From assembly GCA_964514485.1 (NCBI GenBank), contig CAZEWG010000024.1:1-37051 (forward strand): a stretch of DNA of 37,051 nucleotides. The letters are read 5' to 3'. The position numbers were made by a program, and so were the translations under genes. The notes beneath the pieces are model-generated. The model saw only the letters and a list, made by a program, of their open reading frames with translations, made no database searches and had not been told where the DNA came from. This document shows, one piece after another, positions 15,900-24,555 of the stretch; the first letter of the stretch is position 1; every line of letters starts with the position of its first letter. This DNA comes from JAEZAA01 sp964514485. GTDB lineage: Bacteria; Pseudomonadota; Gammaproteobacteria; Pseudomonadales; Oleiphilaceae.

Positions 15900-16874
15900 A
15901 TGAACAATCCCCAAGATCTCATTGAGTCCGCCAAGCGGGCGATTCAAATCGAGACCCAGGCGGTTGCCCAGTTGGCAGACCGTATCGACGCCAGCTTCGT
16001 CAAAGCCTGCGACCTTATTATGGCCTGCAAGGGTCGGGTGGTCGTGACAGGCATGGGCAAGTCCGGCCACATTGGCAGCAAGATCGCCGCGACCTTGGCC
16101 AGCACCGGCACGCCAGCCTTTTTTGTACACCCCGGCGAGGCCAGCCATGGAGATCTGGGCATGATCACCAGCCAGGACGTGGTGCTGGCGATTTCCAACT
16201 CCGGCTCTACCGCCGAGATCATCACCATCATTCCCCTGATCAAGCGCATGGGCGCTCCCCTGATCAGTATGACCGGCGCTCCTCAATCGGTCCTCGCCCG
16301 CGAGGCCGATGTGAATCTGGACGTAGGCGTTGAAACCGAGGCCTGCCCCCTGGGGCTGGCACCGACCTCCAGCACCACCGTCACCCTGGTCATGGGCGAT
16401 GCCCTGGCTGTGGCCCTGCTGGAAGCCAAGGGTTTCAGTGCCGAAGACTTCGCCTTTTCCCACCCGGGCGGACGCCTGGGCCGGCGACTGCTGCTCAAGG
16501 TGGGCGATGTGATGCACAAGGGAGACCGGATCCCCATGGTCACGGAAGGCACCCTGATGCGTGACGTTTTGCTGGAAATGTCCCGCAAGGGGCTGGGCAT
16601 GACAACCATCGCCGACAGCCAGGGTTTCCTGAAAGGCCTGTTTACGGACGGTGACCTGCGACGCTCCCTCGACAAGGGCATTGATATCCACAAAGTCACC
16701 ATTGACGAGCTCATGACCCGCAAGTGCCGCACCGTCCATCAGGACATGCTGGCCGCCGAGGCCCTGAACATCATGGAAGAAGCCAAGATCAATGGCCTGG
16801 TGGTCACCGATGCCGACGAGCGGGTCATTGGCGCCCTCAATACCCACGATTTGCTGAGAGCCGGAGTCATATGA
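15900..16874 (+). CDS. kdsD: D-arabinose 5-phosphate isomerase
   Basis: A 324-residue KdsD interconverting ribulose 5-phosphate and arabinose 5-phosphate, the first step toward Kdo for LPS. An N-terminal SIS domain (about residues 36-180) contains VTGMGKSGHIGSKIAATLAS, HPGEASHGDLGMI and AISNSGSTAEI. It is followed by the FSHPGGRLGRRLL linker with a conserved His. Two CBS domains fill the rest (about 205-324), ending NGLVVTDADERVIGALNTHDLLRAGVI. ATG 15900 has no strong ribosome site but fits the family start. Its last bases overlap kdsC by four (ATGA). Confidence 0.96.
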   Translation: MNNPQDLIESAKRAIQIETQAVAQLADRIDASFVKACDLIMACKGRVVVTGMGKSGHIGSKIAATLASTGTPAFFVHPGEASHGDLGMITSQDVVLAISNSGSTAEIITIIPLIKRMGAPLISMTGAPQSVLAREADVNLDVGVETEACPLGLAPTSSTTVTLVMGDALAVALLEAKGFSAEDFAFSHPGGRLGRRLLLKVGDVMHKGDRIPMVTEGTLMRDVLLEMSRKGLGMTTIADSQGFLKGLFTDGDLRRSLDKGIDIHKVTIDELMTRKCRTVHQDMLAAEALNIMEEAKINGLVVTDADERVIGALNTHDLLRAGVI

Positions 16875-17416
16875 GCCTGCTGCCCTATTCTGTTCCCCAG
16901 GAGGTCCGAACCAGGGCCTCCCGCATCAAACTGCTGGCCCTGGATGTGGACGGCGTGCTGTCTGATGGGCGGCTGTACTTTTCCGCCCAAGGCGATGAGC
17001 TCAAGACCTTCACCACCCTGGACGGCCATGGCATCAAGATGCTTCAACAGCACGGGATTGATGTGGCCATCATTACCGGCCGCAACTCCCCCCTGGTCAC
17101 CCGCCGCGCCACAGACCTGAAGGTCAAGCACCTGATGCAGGGCCGCGAGGACAAACTGGTGGCCCTGCAGGAACTGGCCGACAAACTGGAACTAACCCTG
17201 GACCGCATTGCCTATATGGGAGACGATTTGCCAGATTTGTCCGCGATCCGGGCAGCAGGGCTGGGCCTGAGCGTTCCCAACGGCTATTGGCTGGTGCGCC
17301 AACATGCGGACTGGTGCGTGCAAACCCCCGGCGGACTGGGCGCCGTGCGTGAAGCCTGCGACCTGATCCTGGACGCCCAAGGTCTGTTGGCACAGGTGTT
17401 TGACGCCCACCTCTAA
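16871..17416 (+). CDS. kdsC: 3-deoxy-D-manno-octulosonate 8-phosphate phosphatase
   Basis: A 181-residue HAD-superfamily phosphatase of the cap-less C0 type, removing phosphate from Kdo-8-P. The nucleophile motif DVDGVLSDG carries Asp25 and Asp27, IITGRNS is motif II, and the acidic motif is YMGDDLPDL (Asp118/119). Start ATG 16871 has CCGGAG four bases upstream and overlaps the kdsD stop as ATGA. The frame is open further upstream inside kdsD, but that part is shadow. The kdsB and kdsA steps are not in this window. Confidence 0.96.
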   Translation: MSLLPYSVPQEVRTRASRIKLLALDVDGVLSDGRLYFSAQGDELKTFTTLDGHGIKMLQQHGIDVAIITGRNSPLVTRRATDLKVKHLMQGREDKLVALQELADKLELTLDRIAYMGDDLPDLSAIRAAGLGLSVPNGYWLVRQHADWCVQTPGGLGAVREACDLILDAQGLLAQVFDAHL

Positions 17417-17454
17417 CCCGGCAACGGCCATAACCCCAAGGAGCAAAACAGCTG

Positions 17455-18036
17455 ATGACGCGCCTGATGGACCGGAAAGTGCTCATTTTCGTTGCGGCCC
17501 TGGCCGTGGCGGCATTGCTGGTGTGGAGCTGGCAGGATGACAACAGCCTCCTGCCCTCCGCCGGCCAGGAGGCTGAATCGGCACACAATCCTGACGCCTT
17601 CGTGACCAATGGCCACTACCGCACCTTTCGCGGCGATGGGCAGCTATCCAGCCTGCTCACCTCGCCCCGGGCGGTACACTATCCCCACGACAACAGCGGA
17701 CACCTGCAAAGCCCGCAGATCCAGCTGTTTCCGGAAGATGGCCAACCCTGGCATGCGGAATCAGAAGAGGGGCTGCTGGATTTCAACTCCGACCTTGCCA
17801 CCTTGCGCAAGAACGTTCGCCTCCAGAGCCTGGGGGATTCCCCACACGCCTCCACCCTGGAGACCGAGGAACTGATCCTGAATAACCGCACACGCTTTAT
17901 CACGACAGACCAACCCGTTAAGATTACCTCCCTACAAGGCGAAGTCACCGCCATCGGTATGGACGCCTACGTGGATGAAGAACGCATGATTTTAAAATCG
18001 CATGTGAAGGGTCTTTATGCTCCAGCCTCGCCGTAA
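17455..18036 (+). CDS. lptC: LPS export protein LptC
   Basis: A 193-residue bitopic protein linking the LptB2FG inner-membrane exporter to the periplasmic LptA bridge. One N-terminal span (VLIFVAALAVAALLVWSW) leads into a beta-jellyroll region with DAFVTNGHYRTFRGDGQLSSLL and the family-typical ITTDQPVKI. ATG 17455 follows AGGAG with an 11-base spacing, slightly long. The 3' end overlaps lptA by 20 bases. The family diverges strongly at sequence level, so order kdsC-lptC-lptA-lptB is strong support. Confidence 0.93.
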   Translation: MTRLMDRKVLIFVAALAVAALLVWSWQDDNSLLPSAGQEAESAHNPDAFVTNGHYRTFRGDGQLSSLLTSPRAVHYPHDNSGHLQSPQIQLFPEDGQPWHAESEEGLLDFNSDLATLRKNVRLQSLGDSPHASTLETEELILNNRTRFITTDQPVKITSLQGEVTAIGMDAYVDEERMILKSHVKGLYAPASP

Positions 18037-18562
18037 CAACCTTTTATGCCTGCTGCTGGTGTTATTCGCCTGCACTTCCGCCCATGCCCTGGGCCCCAAC
18101 CGGGACCAGCCGATCCGCGTCGTCTCCGACCGGGCCGAGCTGGATGAGCAAAAAGGCATTTCCACCTATACGGGCAATGTGGTGATCACCCAGGGGCTGA
18201 CGCGCCTGGACGCCGAGGAGGTGGTGATCCACAGCACGGAAGCCGGCCAGATCTCCAAGCTCATCGCCACCGGAAAACAGGCTCACTATCAAGAGCAGGA
18301 AACGACGGCGGCGCCCGTCACTCACGCTTATGCCGATACCATTATTTACAACCAGGCGGATGAAACCATCACCCTGATCGAAAACGCCCGCCTGGAGCAG
18401 AACAAGAACTCGTTTCAGGGCGCTGAAATCCAGTACCACACGGTTAACCGTAAAGTGATCGCCTCCGCGGGTACTCAAGCCGGTAATGGCGGACGGGTGG
18501 AAATGATCTTTCACCCGCAACCCAAAGAAAGCACCAACGGTGAGGCCTCCAGCCAGCCATGA
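18017..18562 (+). CDS. lptA: LPS transport periplasmic protein LptA
   Basis: A 181-residue protein that forms the periplasmic bridge carrying LPS to the outer membrane. The signal peptide is basic RRNN, a hydrophobic LLCLLLVLFACTS core and cleavage near AHA. The OstA-like fold is indicated by PIRVVSDRAELDEQKGIST, YTGNVVITQG and ARLEQNKNSFQGAEIQY. The start lies inside the lptC coding sequence, and the stop overlaps the lptB start by four bases. Confidence 0.94.
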   Translation: MLQPRRNNLLCLLLVLFACTSAHALGPNRDQPIRVVSDRAELDEQKGISTYTGNVVITQGLTRLDAEEVVIHSTEAGQISKLIATGKQAHYQEQETTAAPVTHAYADTIIYNQADETITLIENARLEQNKNSFQGAEIQYHTVNRKVIASAGTQAGNGGRVEMIFHPQPKESTNGEASSQP

Positions 18563-19284
18563 GCATTCTGAAAGCACAGCACCTGGCCAAGAGCTATAAA
18601 AAACGCAGCGTGGTCAAAGACGTTTCGGTGAGCATCGAAAGCGGCGAAATCGTTGGCCTCCTCGGCCCTAACGGGGCCGGCAAGACCACCTGCTTTTACA
18701 TGATCGTCGGTCTGGTGCCGGCCGATGCGGGCAGCATCAGCATCGACGGCGTGGACATCACCCCGCTACCCATGCATGGCCGGGCACGCAAAGGCATTGG
18801 TTACCTGCCTCAAGAGGCCTCGGTGTTTCGCAAGCTCAGCGTCGCCGACAACCTGATGGCGATTCTGGAAACCCGCAAGGAACTCAGCAAGGAAAGCCGC
18901 CGACAAAAGATGGAAGAGCTCCTTCAGGAATTTCACATCACCCACATCCGTGACAGTCTCGGCATGAGCCTGTCCGGGGGCGAACGCCGCCGCGTGGAAA
19001 TTGCCCGTGCCCTGGCCATGGAGCCGGCTTTTGTCCTGCTTGATGAGCCCTTCGCCGGCGTTGACCCCATTTCCGTCAGCGACATCAAGCAAATCATCAC
19101 GCACCTGAAATCCCGAGGGATCGGCGTTCTGATCACCGACCATAACGTACGTGAGACCTTGGACATTTGCGAAAAAGCCTATATCGTTAGTGAAGGGCAC
19201 ATTATCGCGAGTGGCTCTCCCGATGACATCCTGAGCAATCAGCGCGTCCGGGAAGTTTACCTGGGAGACCAGTTCCGCCTGTAA
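18559..19284 (+). CDS. lptB: LPS export ATPase LptB
   Basis: A 241-residue ABC ATPase that dimerises to drive LPS extraction with LptF and LptG, which are not in this window. Walker A is GPNGAGKTT (residues 36-44), the Q-loop IGYLPQEASVFRKLSV, the signature LSGGERRRVEIARAL, Walker B FVLLDEPFAGVDP and the switch His LITDHNVRETL. The start overlaps lptA as ATGA. A 7-bp hairpin without a U-tract (19296-19315, TGGGCCG/CGGCCCA) lies just after the stop; rpoN follows 187 bases later, so read-through into rpoN is possible. Confidence 0.97.
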   Translation: MSILKAQHLAKSYKKRSVVKDVSVSIESGEIVGLLGPNGAGKTTCFYMIVGLVPADAGSISIDGVDITPLPMHGRARKGIGYLPQEASVFRKLSVADNLMAILETRKELSKESRRQKMEELLQEFHITHIRDSLGMSLSGGERRRVEIARALAMEPAFVLLDEPFAGVDPISVSDIKQIITHLKSRGIGVLITDHNVRETLDICEKAYIVSEGHIIASGSPDDILSNQRVREVYLGDQFRL

Positions 19285-19471
19285 TCAGAATCTCATGGGC
19301 CGGTGAGTCGGCCCAGACGGTCCGGGCCGCGGCAAAGATTCGATAAGTCCCTGTCAGTCTTGGTTTTGCATCACGGCACTAAAAGGCGATTTCCTATTAA
19401 ACTAAGACTAAACTCTATTGCGTTCGCAGATCATTTTCACTTGAGGCAAAGTATCGGGTGTTAAACGCTTA

Positions 19472-21007
19472 ATGGTTATGAAGACATCTCTGCAGCTAAA
19501 AATGGGCCAACAGTTGACGATGACCCCTCAGCTGCAGCAAGCCATTCGCTTACTACAACTGTCGACATTGGACCTCCAACAAGAAATCCAGCAGGCCCTG
19601 GACAACAATCCCATGCTGGAGCTCTCCGAGGACGATCATGATACCGACCATTCCCTAGACAACGATTACGAATCCTCCTCCCTCCCGGACGGCGAACTGA
19701 AGGCCGAGCGGGAGCCAGTGGCTAATCCCGAGCCGAATATGGATGGCTACTCCGGAGACAGCGATGTTGGCGAAAGTGAAGAACTCTGGACCGAGTCCAT
19801 TCCAAACGACTTACCGGTAGACACCGCCTGGGACGATATTTATCAGGGCACGGGCAGCATCGGGCCAGCCAATCCCGATGACGATTACGACTTCGAATCC
19901 CGCAACTCCGCGGGAGAAAGCCTACAAGACCACTTACAGTGGCAGCTCAACCTGGCGCCGATGTCCGACACCGACCGGATCATCGCTCTGGCGATTATTG
20001 ATTCCATTGAGCCGGATGGTTATCTGTCGGCCTCCCTGGAAGAGATTATGGGCGGCCTGATTGATAACCATGGCCTTGAGGTCGAGCTCGATGAAATGGC
20101 CTGTGTACTCAAGCGGGTCCAGCAGTTTGACCCGCCTGGCGTGGCCTGCCGGGATTTGCAGGAGTGCCTGATGATCCAGCTCAACCAGCTGCCAGCAGAC
20201 ACCCCCTGGCTGCCCCAGGCCAAACTGGTGGTCAGCCATTACCTGACCCTGCTGGGTAACCGGGACTATGCCCAGCTGATGCGCCGCAGCCGGTTGCGGG
20301 AAGAAGACCTGCTGCAGGTCATCCGCCTGATCCAAAGCCTGAACCCCAAACCCGGCTCGATCATTGCCGACTCCAAACCGGAATACATCATTCCCGATGT
20401 GATCGTACGCAAGAGCAATGGTCGCTGGAAGGTGGAACTGAACCCGGAAATTGCACCACGCCTGAGAGTGAACCCGGACTACGCCTCCCTGGTCAGACGT
20501 GCCGACAATAGCGCCGACAACGCCTATCTCAGGGACCACCTGCAGGAGGCACGCTGGTTCATCAAGAGCCTACAAAGCCGCAACGAAACCCTGCTCAAGG
20601 TTGCAACGCGTATTGTGGAACACCAGCAAGGGTTTCTCGAATATGGCGAGGAGGCCATGAAGCCGCTGGTTCTGCATGACATTGCAGAAGCGGTGGAAAT
20701 GCATGAGTCGACTATTTCCCGGGTCACCACCCAGAAATACATGCACACCCCCCGGGGTATTTTTGAATTGAAGTACTTCTTCTCCAGCCATGTGAGCACC
20801 GATGCTGGCGGAGAGTGCTCTTCTACCGCGATTCGGGCTATTATCAAGAAACTGATTGCCGCGGAATCGCCGAAAAAGCCGTTGAGCGATAGCAAGATTG
20901 CGTCCATGCTGGCAGAGCAAGGTATTCAAGTGGCGCGCAGGACGATCGCCAAGTACCGGGAGGCAATGTCTATTCCACCTTCCAACGAAAGGAAGCGGCT
21001 GGTATAA
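19472..21007 (+). CDS. rpoN: RNA polymerase sigma-54 factor
   Basis: A 511-residue sigma-54. Region I is the Gln/Leu-rich activator-interacting segment (LKMGQQLTMTPQLQQAIRLL), and Region II is a long acidic stretch around residues 48-130. The core-binding domain and helix-turn-helix follow (HDIAEAVEMHESTISRVTTQKY). The C-terminal RpoN box ARRTIAKYREA recognises the -24 element. ATG 19472 has a GGGTG at 11 bases; ATG 19478 gives the common MK start and is also possible. The location upstream of hpf, ptsN and npr is the conserved rpoN neighbourhood. Confidence 0.97.
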   Translation: MVMKTSLQLKMGQQLTMTPQLQQAIRLLQLSTLDLQQEIQQALDNNPMLELSEDDHDTDHSLDNDYESSSLPDGELKAEREPVANPEPNMDGYSGDSDVGESEELWTESIPNDLPVDTAWDDIYQGTGSIGPANPDDDYDFESRNSAGESLQDHLQWQLNLAPMSDTDRIIALAIIDSIEPDGYLSASLEEIMGGLIDNHGLEVELDEMACVLKRVQQFDPPGVACRDLQECLMIQLNQLPADTPWLPQAKLVVSHYLTLLGNRDYAQLMRRSRLREEDLLQVIRLIQSLNPKPGSIIADSKPEYIIPDVIVRKSNGRWKVELNPEIAPRLRVNPDYASLVRRADNSADNAYLRDHLQEARWFIKSLQSRNETLLKVATRIVEHQQGFLEYGEEAMKPLVLHDIAEAVEMHESTISRVTTQKYMHTPRGIFELKYFFSSHVSTDAGGECSSTAIRAIIKKLIAAESPKKPLSDSKIASMLAEQGIQVARRTIAKYREAMSIPPSNERKRLV

Positions 21008-21161
21008 AACGAACAAAAACAATATGAAAAGAATTTGCGCAACCATTTACCCAGGTCAAGGAACCGGGAAATCAATATGGTAGTATGCGTAAAAAACCGA
21101 AGTGTAGCAGTTACCAGACACTTCCCTCGCTCAATGATGAAAGAAGGTACAGGAGCATCTT

Positions 21162-21470
21162 ATGCAGCTGAACATTAGTGGTCATCAAGTCGAATTAACG
21201 GAAGCTCTGAAAGCATACGTAGAAAACAAATTTCAGAGACTGGAGCGACACTTCGACCAAATTATGAGTGCGCAGGTAGTCCTGACCATCGAAAAACAGC
21301 GGCAAATCGCGGAAGCGACCATCCGTATCAGCGGCGCCGACCTGTTTGCCAGTGCGGAAGCGGAAGACATGTACGCGGCCATTGACGAACTGGCCGATAA
21401 ACTTGATCGCCAGATCCTCAAGCACAAAGAGAAGTCTGTTGATCGCATGCAAAGGGTCACAAACCGATAA
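21162..21470 (+). CDS. hpf: Ribosome hibernation promoting factor, short type
   Basis: A 102-residue short HPF that binds the 30S decoding region and promotes 100S ribosome dimers in stationary phase. The fold pattern is MQLNISGHQVELTEALKAYV, KFQRLERHF and the basic end HKEKSVDRMQRVTNR. It lacks the C-terminal dimerisation domain of long HPF. A good AGGAG ribosome site precedes ATG 21162. It lies in the rpoN-hpf-ptsN cluster; ptsN begins four bases after its stop. Confidence 0.95.
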   Translation: MQLNISGHQVELTEALKAYVENKFQRLERHFDQIMSAQVVLTIEKQRQIAEATIRISGADLFASAEAEDMYAAIDELADKLDRQILKHKEKSVDRMQRVTNR

Positions 21471-21474
21471 CTCT

Positions 21475-21960
21475 ATGACTGAAACGTCTATTTCGCTGCA
21501 ATCCATCCTCTCTCCCGCGCTCACCCGCTGTGGTGTGCCGGGAGGCAGCAAGAAGCGCATTCTGGAAACCATCGCCAAGTTGGTTGCCGAGCATTATCCA
21601 TTCTTGGATGAAAACGCCATTTTCAACAATCTGGTCTGCCGTGAACGACTCGGCAGTACCGGAATTGGCCAGGGTATTGCCATTCCCCACTGTCGTCTCG
21701 AGAACTGTGATCGGGTTATTGGCGTGCTGCTGACCCTGGAGCAAAAAATCCCATTCGACTCCATTGATAACGAGCCGGTAGACTTGCTCTTTGCCCTGAT
21801 CGTTCCTCAGGAAGCAACCAGCGAGCACCTGGATTTATTAAGTCAGCTCGCAGAAAAATTCAACGACCGCAGCTATTGCGAAAAACTGCGTGCTTGTCGC
21901 AGTGACACGGAGCTCTATGAGCTTGTCGCTGCGGGCAGGCTAACGCCCAACTCACTCTAG
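21475..21960 (+). CDS. ptsN: Nitrogen regulatory PTS enzyme IIA(Ntr)
   Basis: A 161-residue EIIA of the nitrogen PTS. It accepts phosphate from Npr at His72 (GIAIPHCR) and regulates partners such as potassium transport and stress functions instead of moving sugar. Other family segments are FNNLVCRERLGSTGIGQG and DLLFALIVPQEATSEHLDLLSQLA. The start is ATG 21475, four bases after the hpf stop. The open frame runs further upstream through hpf, but that part is shadow. No close ribosome site is visible, so coupling with hpf translation is likely. Confidence 0.96.
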   Translation: MTETSISLQSILSPALTRCGVPGGSKKRILETIAKLVAEHYPFLDENAIFNNLVCRERLGSTGIGQGIAIPHCRLENCDRVIGVLLTLEQKIPFDSIDNEPVDLLFALIVPQEATSEHLDLLSQLAEKFNDRSYCEKLRACRSDTELYELVAAGRLTPNSL

Positions 21961-21973
21961 TGTGGCTTAACCT

Positions 21974-22851
<878 letters not shown>

Positions 22852-22855
<4 letters not shown>

Positions 22856-23121
22856 TCACTAAAACCGTCGTCATTTCCAATAAGCTCGGGCTTCATGCGC
22901 GAGCGGCCGCCAAGCTGGTTACTACCGCCTCCCAATTCAAGAGCGGACTACGTCTTCACAAAGATGACAAAGTCGTGGATGGCAAAAGCATCATGTCCGT
23001 GATGTTGCTCGCCGCCGGGATCGGGACCGAACTGGTCATTGAAGCTGACGGGCCCGACGAGGACGCCGCCCTTGAGGCGGTCTGCGCGCTGATTGACGAC
23101 AAGTTTGGTGAAGGTGAATAA
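22852..23121 (+). CDS. ptsO: Phosphocarrier protein Npr (nitrogen-PTS HPr)
   Basis: An 89-residue HPr-family protein, placed in the nitrogen PTS by its neighbours ptsN and rapZ. The phosphorylated His15 sits in GLHARAAAKLV. A Ser46 occurs in DGKSIMSVMLLAAG, the position used by HPr kinase in other bacteria, though no such kinase is in the window. The start overlaps rapZ as ATGA. It is called ptsO or npr in other species. Confidence 0.95.
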
Positions 23122-23131
23122 AGGTTCTGTT

Positions 23132-23656
23132 ATGCAAGATTTCGAAGATGACGTCTATGAAGGGGAAGAAGAGCTTCCCAAAAGCAAATCCCAGGTCAAA
23201 CGGGAGATGCACGCCCTGCAGGACCTGGGCAAAAAGCTGACCCAGTTAAAACCCGACCAGTTGGCTCGGGTCCCCATGAGCGATACCCTGCGGGATGCCA
23301 TTGCCGAAGCCCACCGGATCAAGCAGCATGAGGCGAGTCGACGTCATCTGCAGCGTATCGGCAAGTTGATGCGCGCCGAGGATGCCGAAGCCATCCAACG
23401 GGTCATCGACGAGTTCGACAGCAGCAGCCAGGTGCACGCCCAAAAATTTCACGAGCTGGAAAAGTGGCGGGACCGCCTGATCAATGAAGGGCCGGAAGCC
23501 GTCACTGAATACCTGAACGAATATACCCAGGCGGACATTCAGCATTTACGGCAACTGGTTCGCAATGCGGCCAAGGATGTCCGTGACCAGAAAAACCGTG
23601 GTCACAGCAAAAAGCTGTTTCAATACCTGCGGGAAGTACAGGAGCAGGCCATCTAA
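23132..23656 (+). CDS. yjgA: YjgA/DarP family ribosome-associated protein (DUF615)
   Basis: A 174-residue DUF615 protein. YjgA (DarP) associates with late 50S assembly intermediates in E. coli. It is highly charged and helical, with KSKSQVKREMHALQDLGKKL, AHRIKQHEASRRHLQRIGKLM and a C-terminal KKLFQYLREV. ATG 23132 has AAGG at seven bases. An in-frame start 13 codons earlier lies inside npr and is less likely. It is the last gene of the plus-strand run, 10 bases after npr, and ends at a hairpin shared with the opposing amidase gene. Confidence 0.9.
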   Translation: MQDFEDDVYEGEEELPKSKSQVKREMHALQDLGKKLTQLKPDQLARVPMSDTLRDAIAEAHRIKQHEASRRHLQRIGKLMRAEDAEAIQRVIDEFDSSSQVHAQKFHELEKWRDRLINEGPEAVTEYLNEYTQADIQHLRQLVRNAAKDVRDQKNRGHSKKLFQYLREVQEQAI

Positions 23657-23691
23657 CGCCTGCCCGACTCGCTTTTCCTGCGAGGGACCTC

Positions 23692-23722
23692 TCCTTCAGC
23701 CTGCAACGCCCAGGCTGAAGGA
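23692..23722. terminator. Long hairpin between convergent yjgA and amidase genes
   Basis: A perfect 12-bp stem, TCCTTCAGCCTG (23692-23703) with CAGGCTGAAGGA (23711-23722), has a seven-base loop. It is stable and lies just 12 bases from the amidase stop, but has no U-tract on either strand. It may be an atypical terminator or a barrier to read-through between the opposing genes. Confidence 0.5.
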
Positions 23723-23733
23723 ACCCTCTGGAG

Positions 23734-24555
23734 CTAGAGACGACGATGTTGCTGGACCGGCATCTGACGCCTGACTTCTTCCAACCTTTCCCATTGCAAG
23801 TCAGCAACGACCACCCCCGGCCCAGTTGCCTGTTCGGCCAAAATATGTCCCCAGGGGTCAATCACCAACGAGTGGCCATAGGTCTGGCGTCGCTCGGAAT
23901 GACGGCCACCCTGCCCCGAAGCAATCACAAAGCACTGGTTTTCAATCGCTCGCGCCCGTAACAAGACGTGCCAATGAGCCTCGCCGGTAACCTGGGTAAA
24001 AGCCGCCGGCAGGGCGATCAGTTCAGCCCCCTGATCCCTCAGCAACCGAAACAGCTCCGGAAAGCGCAAGTCATAACAAATGGCCACTCCCAACTTGCCC
24101 CAGGGCGTGTCTACCACCAGGGGCTGATCACCGGGCTCAAAAACCTCGGACTCACAGTAGCGACCATGCCCGTCCTGCACCTCCACATCAAACAGGTGAA
24201 TCTTGTCATAGCGCCCGACCACCTCGCCCTGATGATCAAACACCCAGCAGGTTGAGCGGGCCCGATCCGCCAGCCGCTGCCCATCCGGACGCTGGGCGCA
24301 GGGAACCGAGCCGCCGACCAGCCAGACACCATGAGTTCGGGCCTGCTGGCTCAGAAAAGCCCGCACCGTTTCGCGCTCGGCCTCTTCTCGTCCGGCGTCG
24401 CGCATGGCAGCGGTATCGAATAAGGCAAAGTTTTCCGGGAGCACGACCAACTTCGCGCCCTGCTGGGCGGCATAACTGATAAGCTGCCGGGCCTGTTCAA
24501 GATTGGCCTGCAGATTGCCACCACTGACCATCTGGATGGATGCCACTCGGGTCAT
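23734..24555 (-). CDS. Nitrilase-family amidase (Nit1/deaminated glutathione amidase-like)
   Basis: A 273-residue carbon-nitrogen hydrolase. The catalytic triad is Glu41 (LPENF), Lys118 (YDKIHLFD) and Cys160 (GVAICYDLRFPELF). The sequence is closest to the Nit1/YbeM group, which repairs deaminated glutathione, but omega-amidase activity cannot be excluded. The start ATG 24555 overlaps the yhdP stop by four bases (ATGA), so it is translated with yhdP; the pair is conserved in Pseudomonas. The biological link between the two is not known. It is the last gene of the mreB-to-amidase run. Confidence 0.92.
   Translation of the reverse strand: MTRVASIQMVSGGNLQANLEQARQLISYAAQQGAKLVVLPENFALFDTAAMRDAGREEAERETVRAFLSQQARTHGVWLVGGSVPCAQRPDGQRLADRARSTCWVFDHQGEVVGRYDKIHLFDVEVQDGHGRYCESEVFEPGDQPLVVDTPWGKLGVAICYDLRFPELFRLLRDQGAELIALPAAFTQVTGEAHWHVLLRARAIENQCFVIASGQGGRHSERRQTYGHSLVIDPWGHILAEQATGPGVVVADLQWERLEEVRRQMPVQQHRRL

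Noticed and set aside
15864..16847. A 327-codon open frame opposite kdsD
   Set aside because: Same reasoning: kdsD has clear SIS and CBS domains, and the reverse frame shows only composition-driven low-complexity residues.
19360..19400. A sigma-54 (-24/-12) or sigma-70 promoter just upstream of rpoN
   Set aside because: No GG-N10-GC with correct context and no -35/-10 pair at acceptable spacing could be found.
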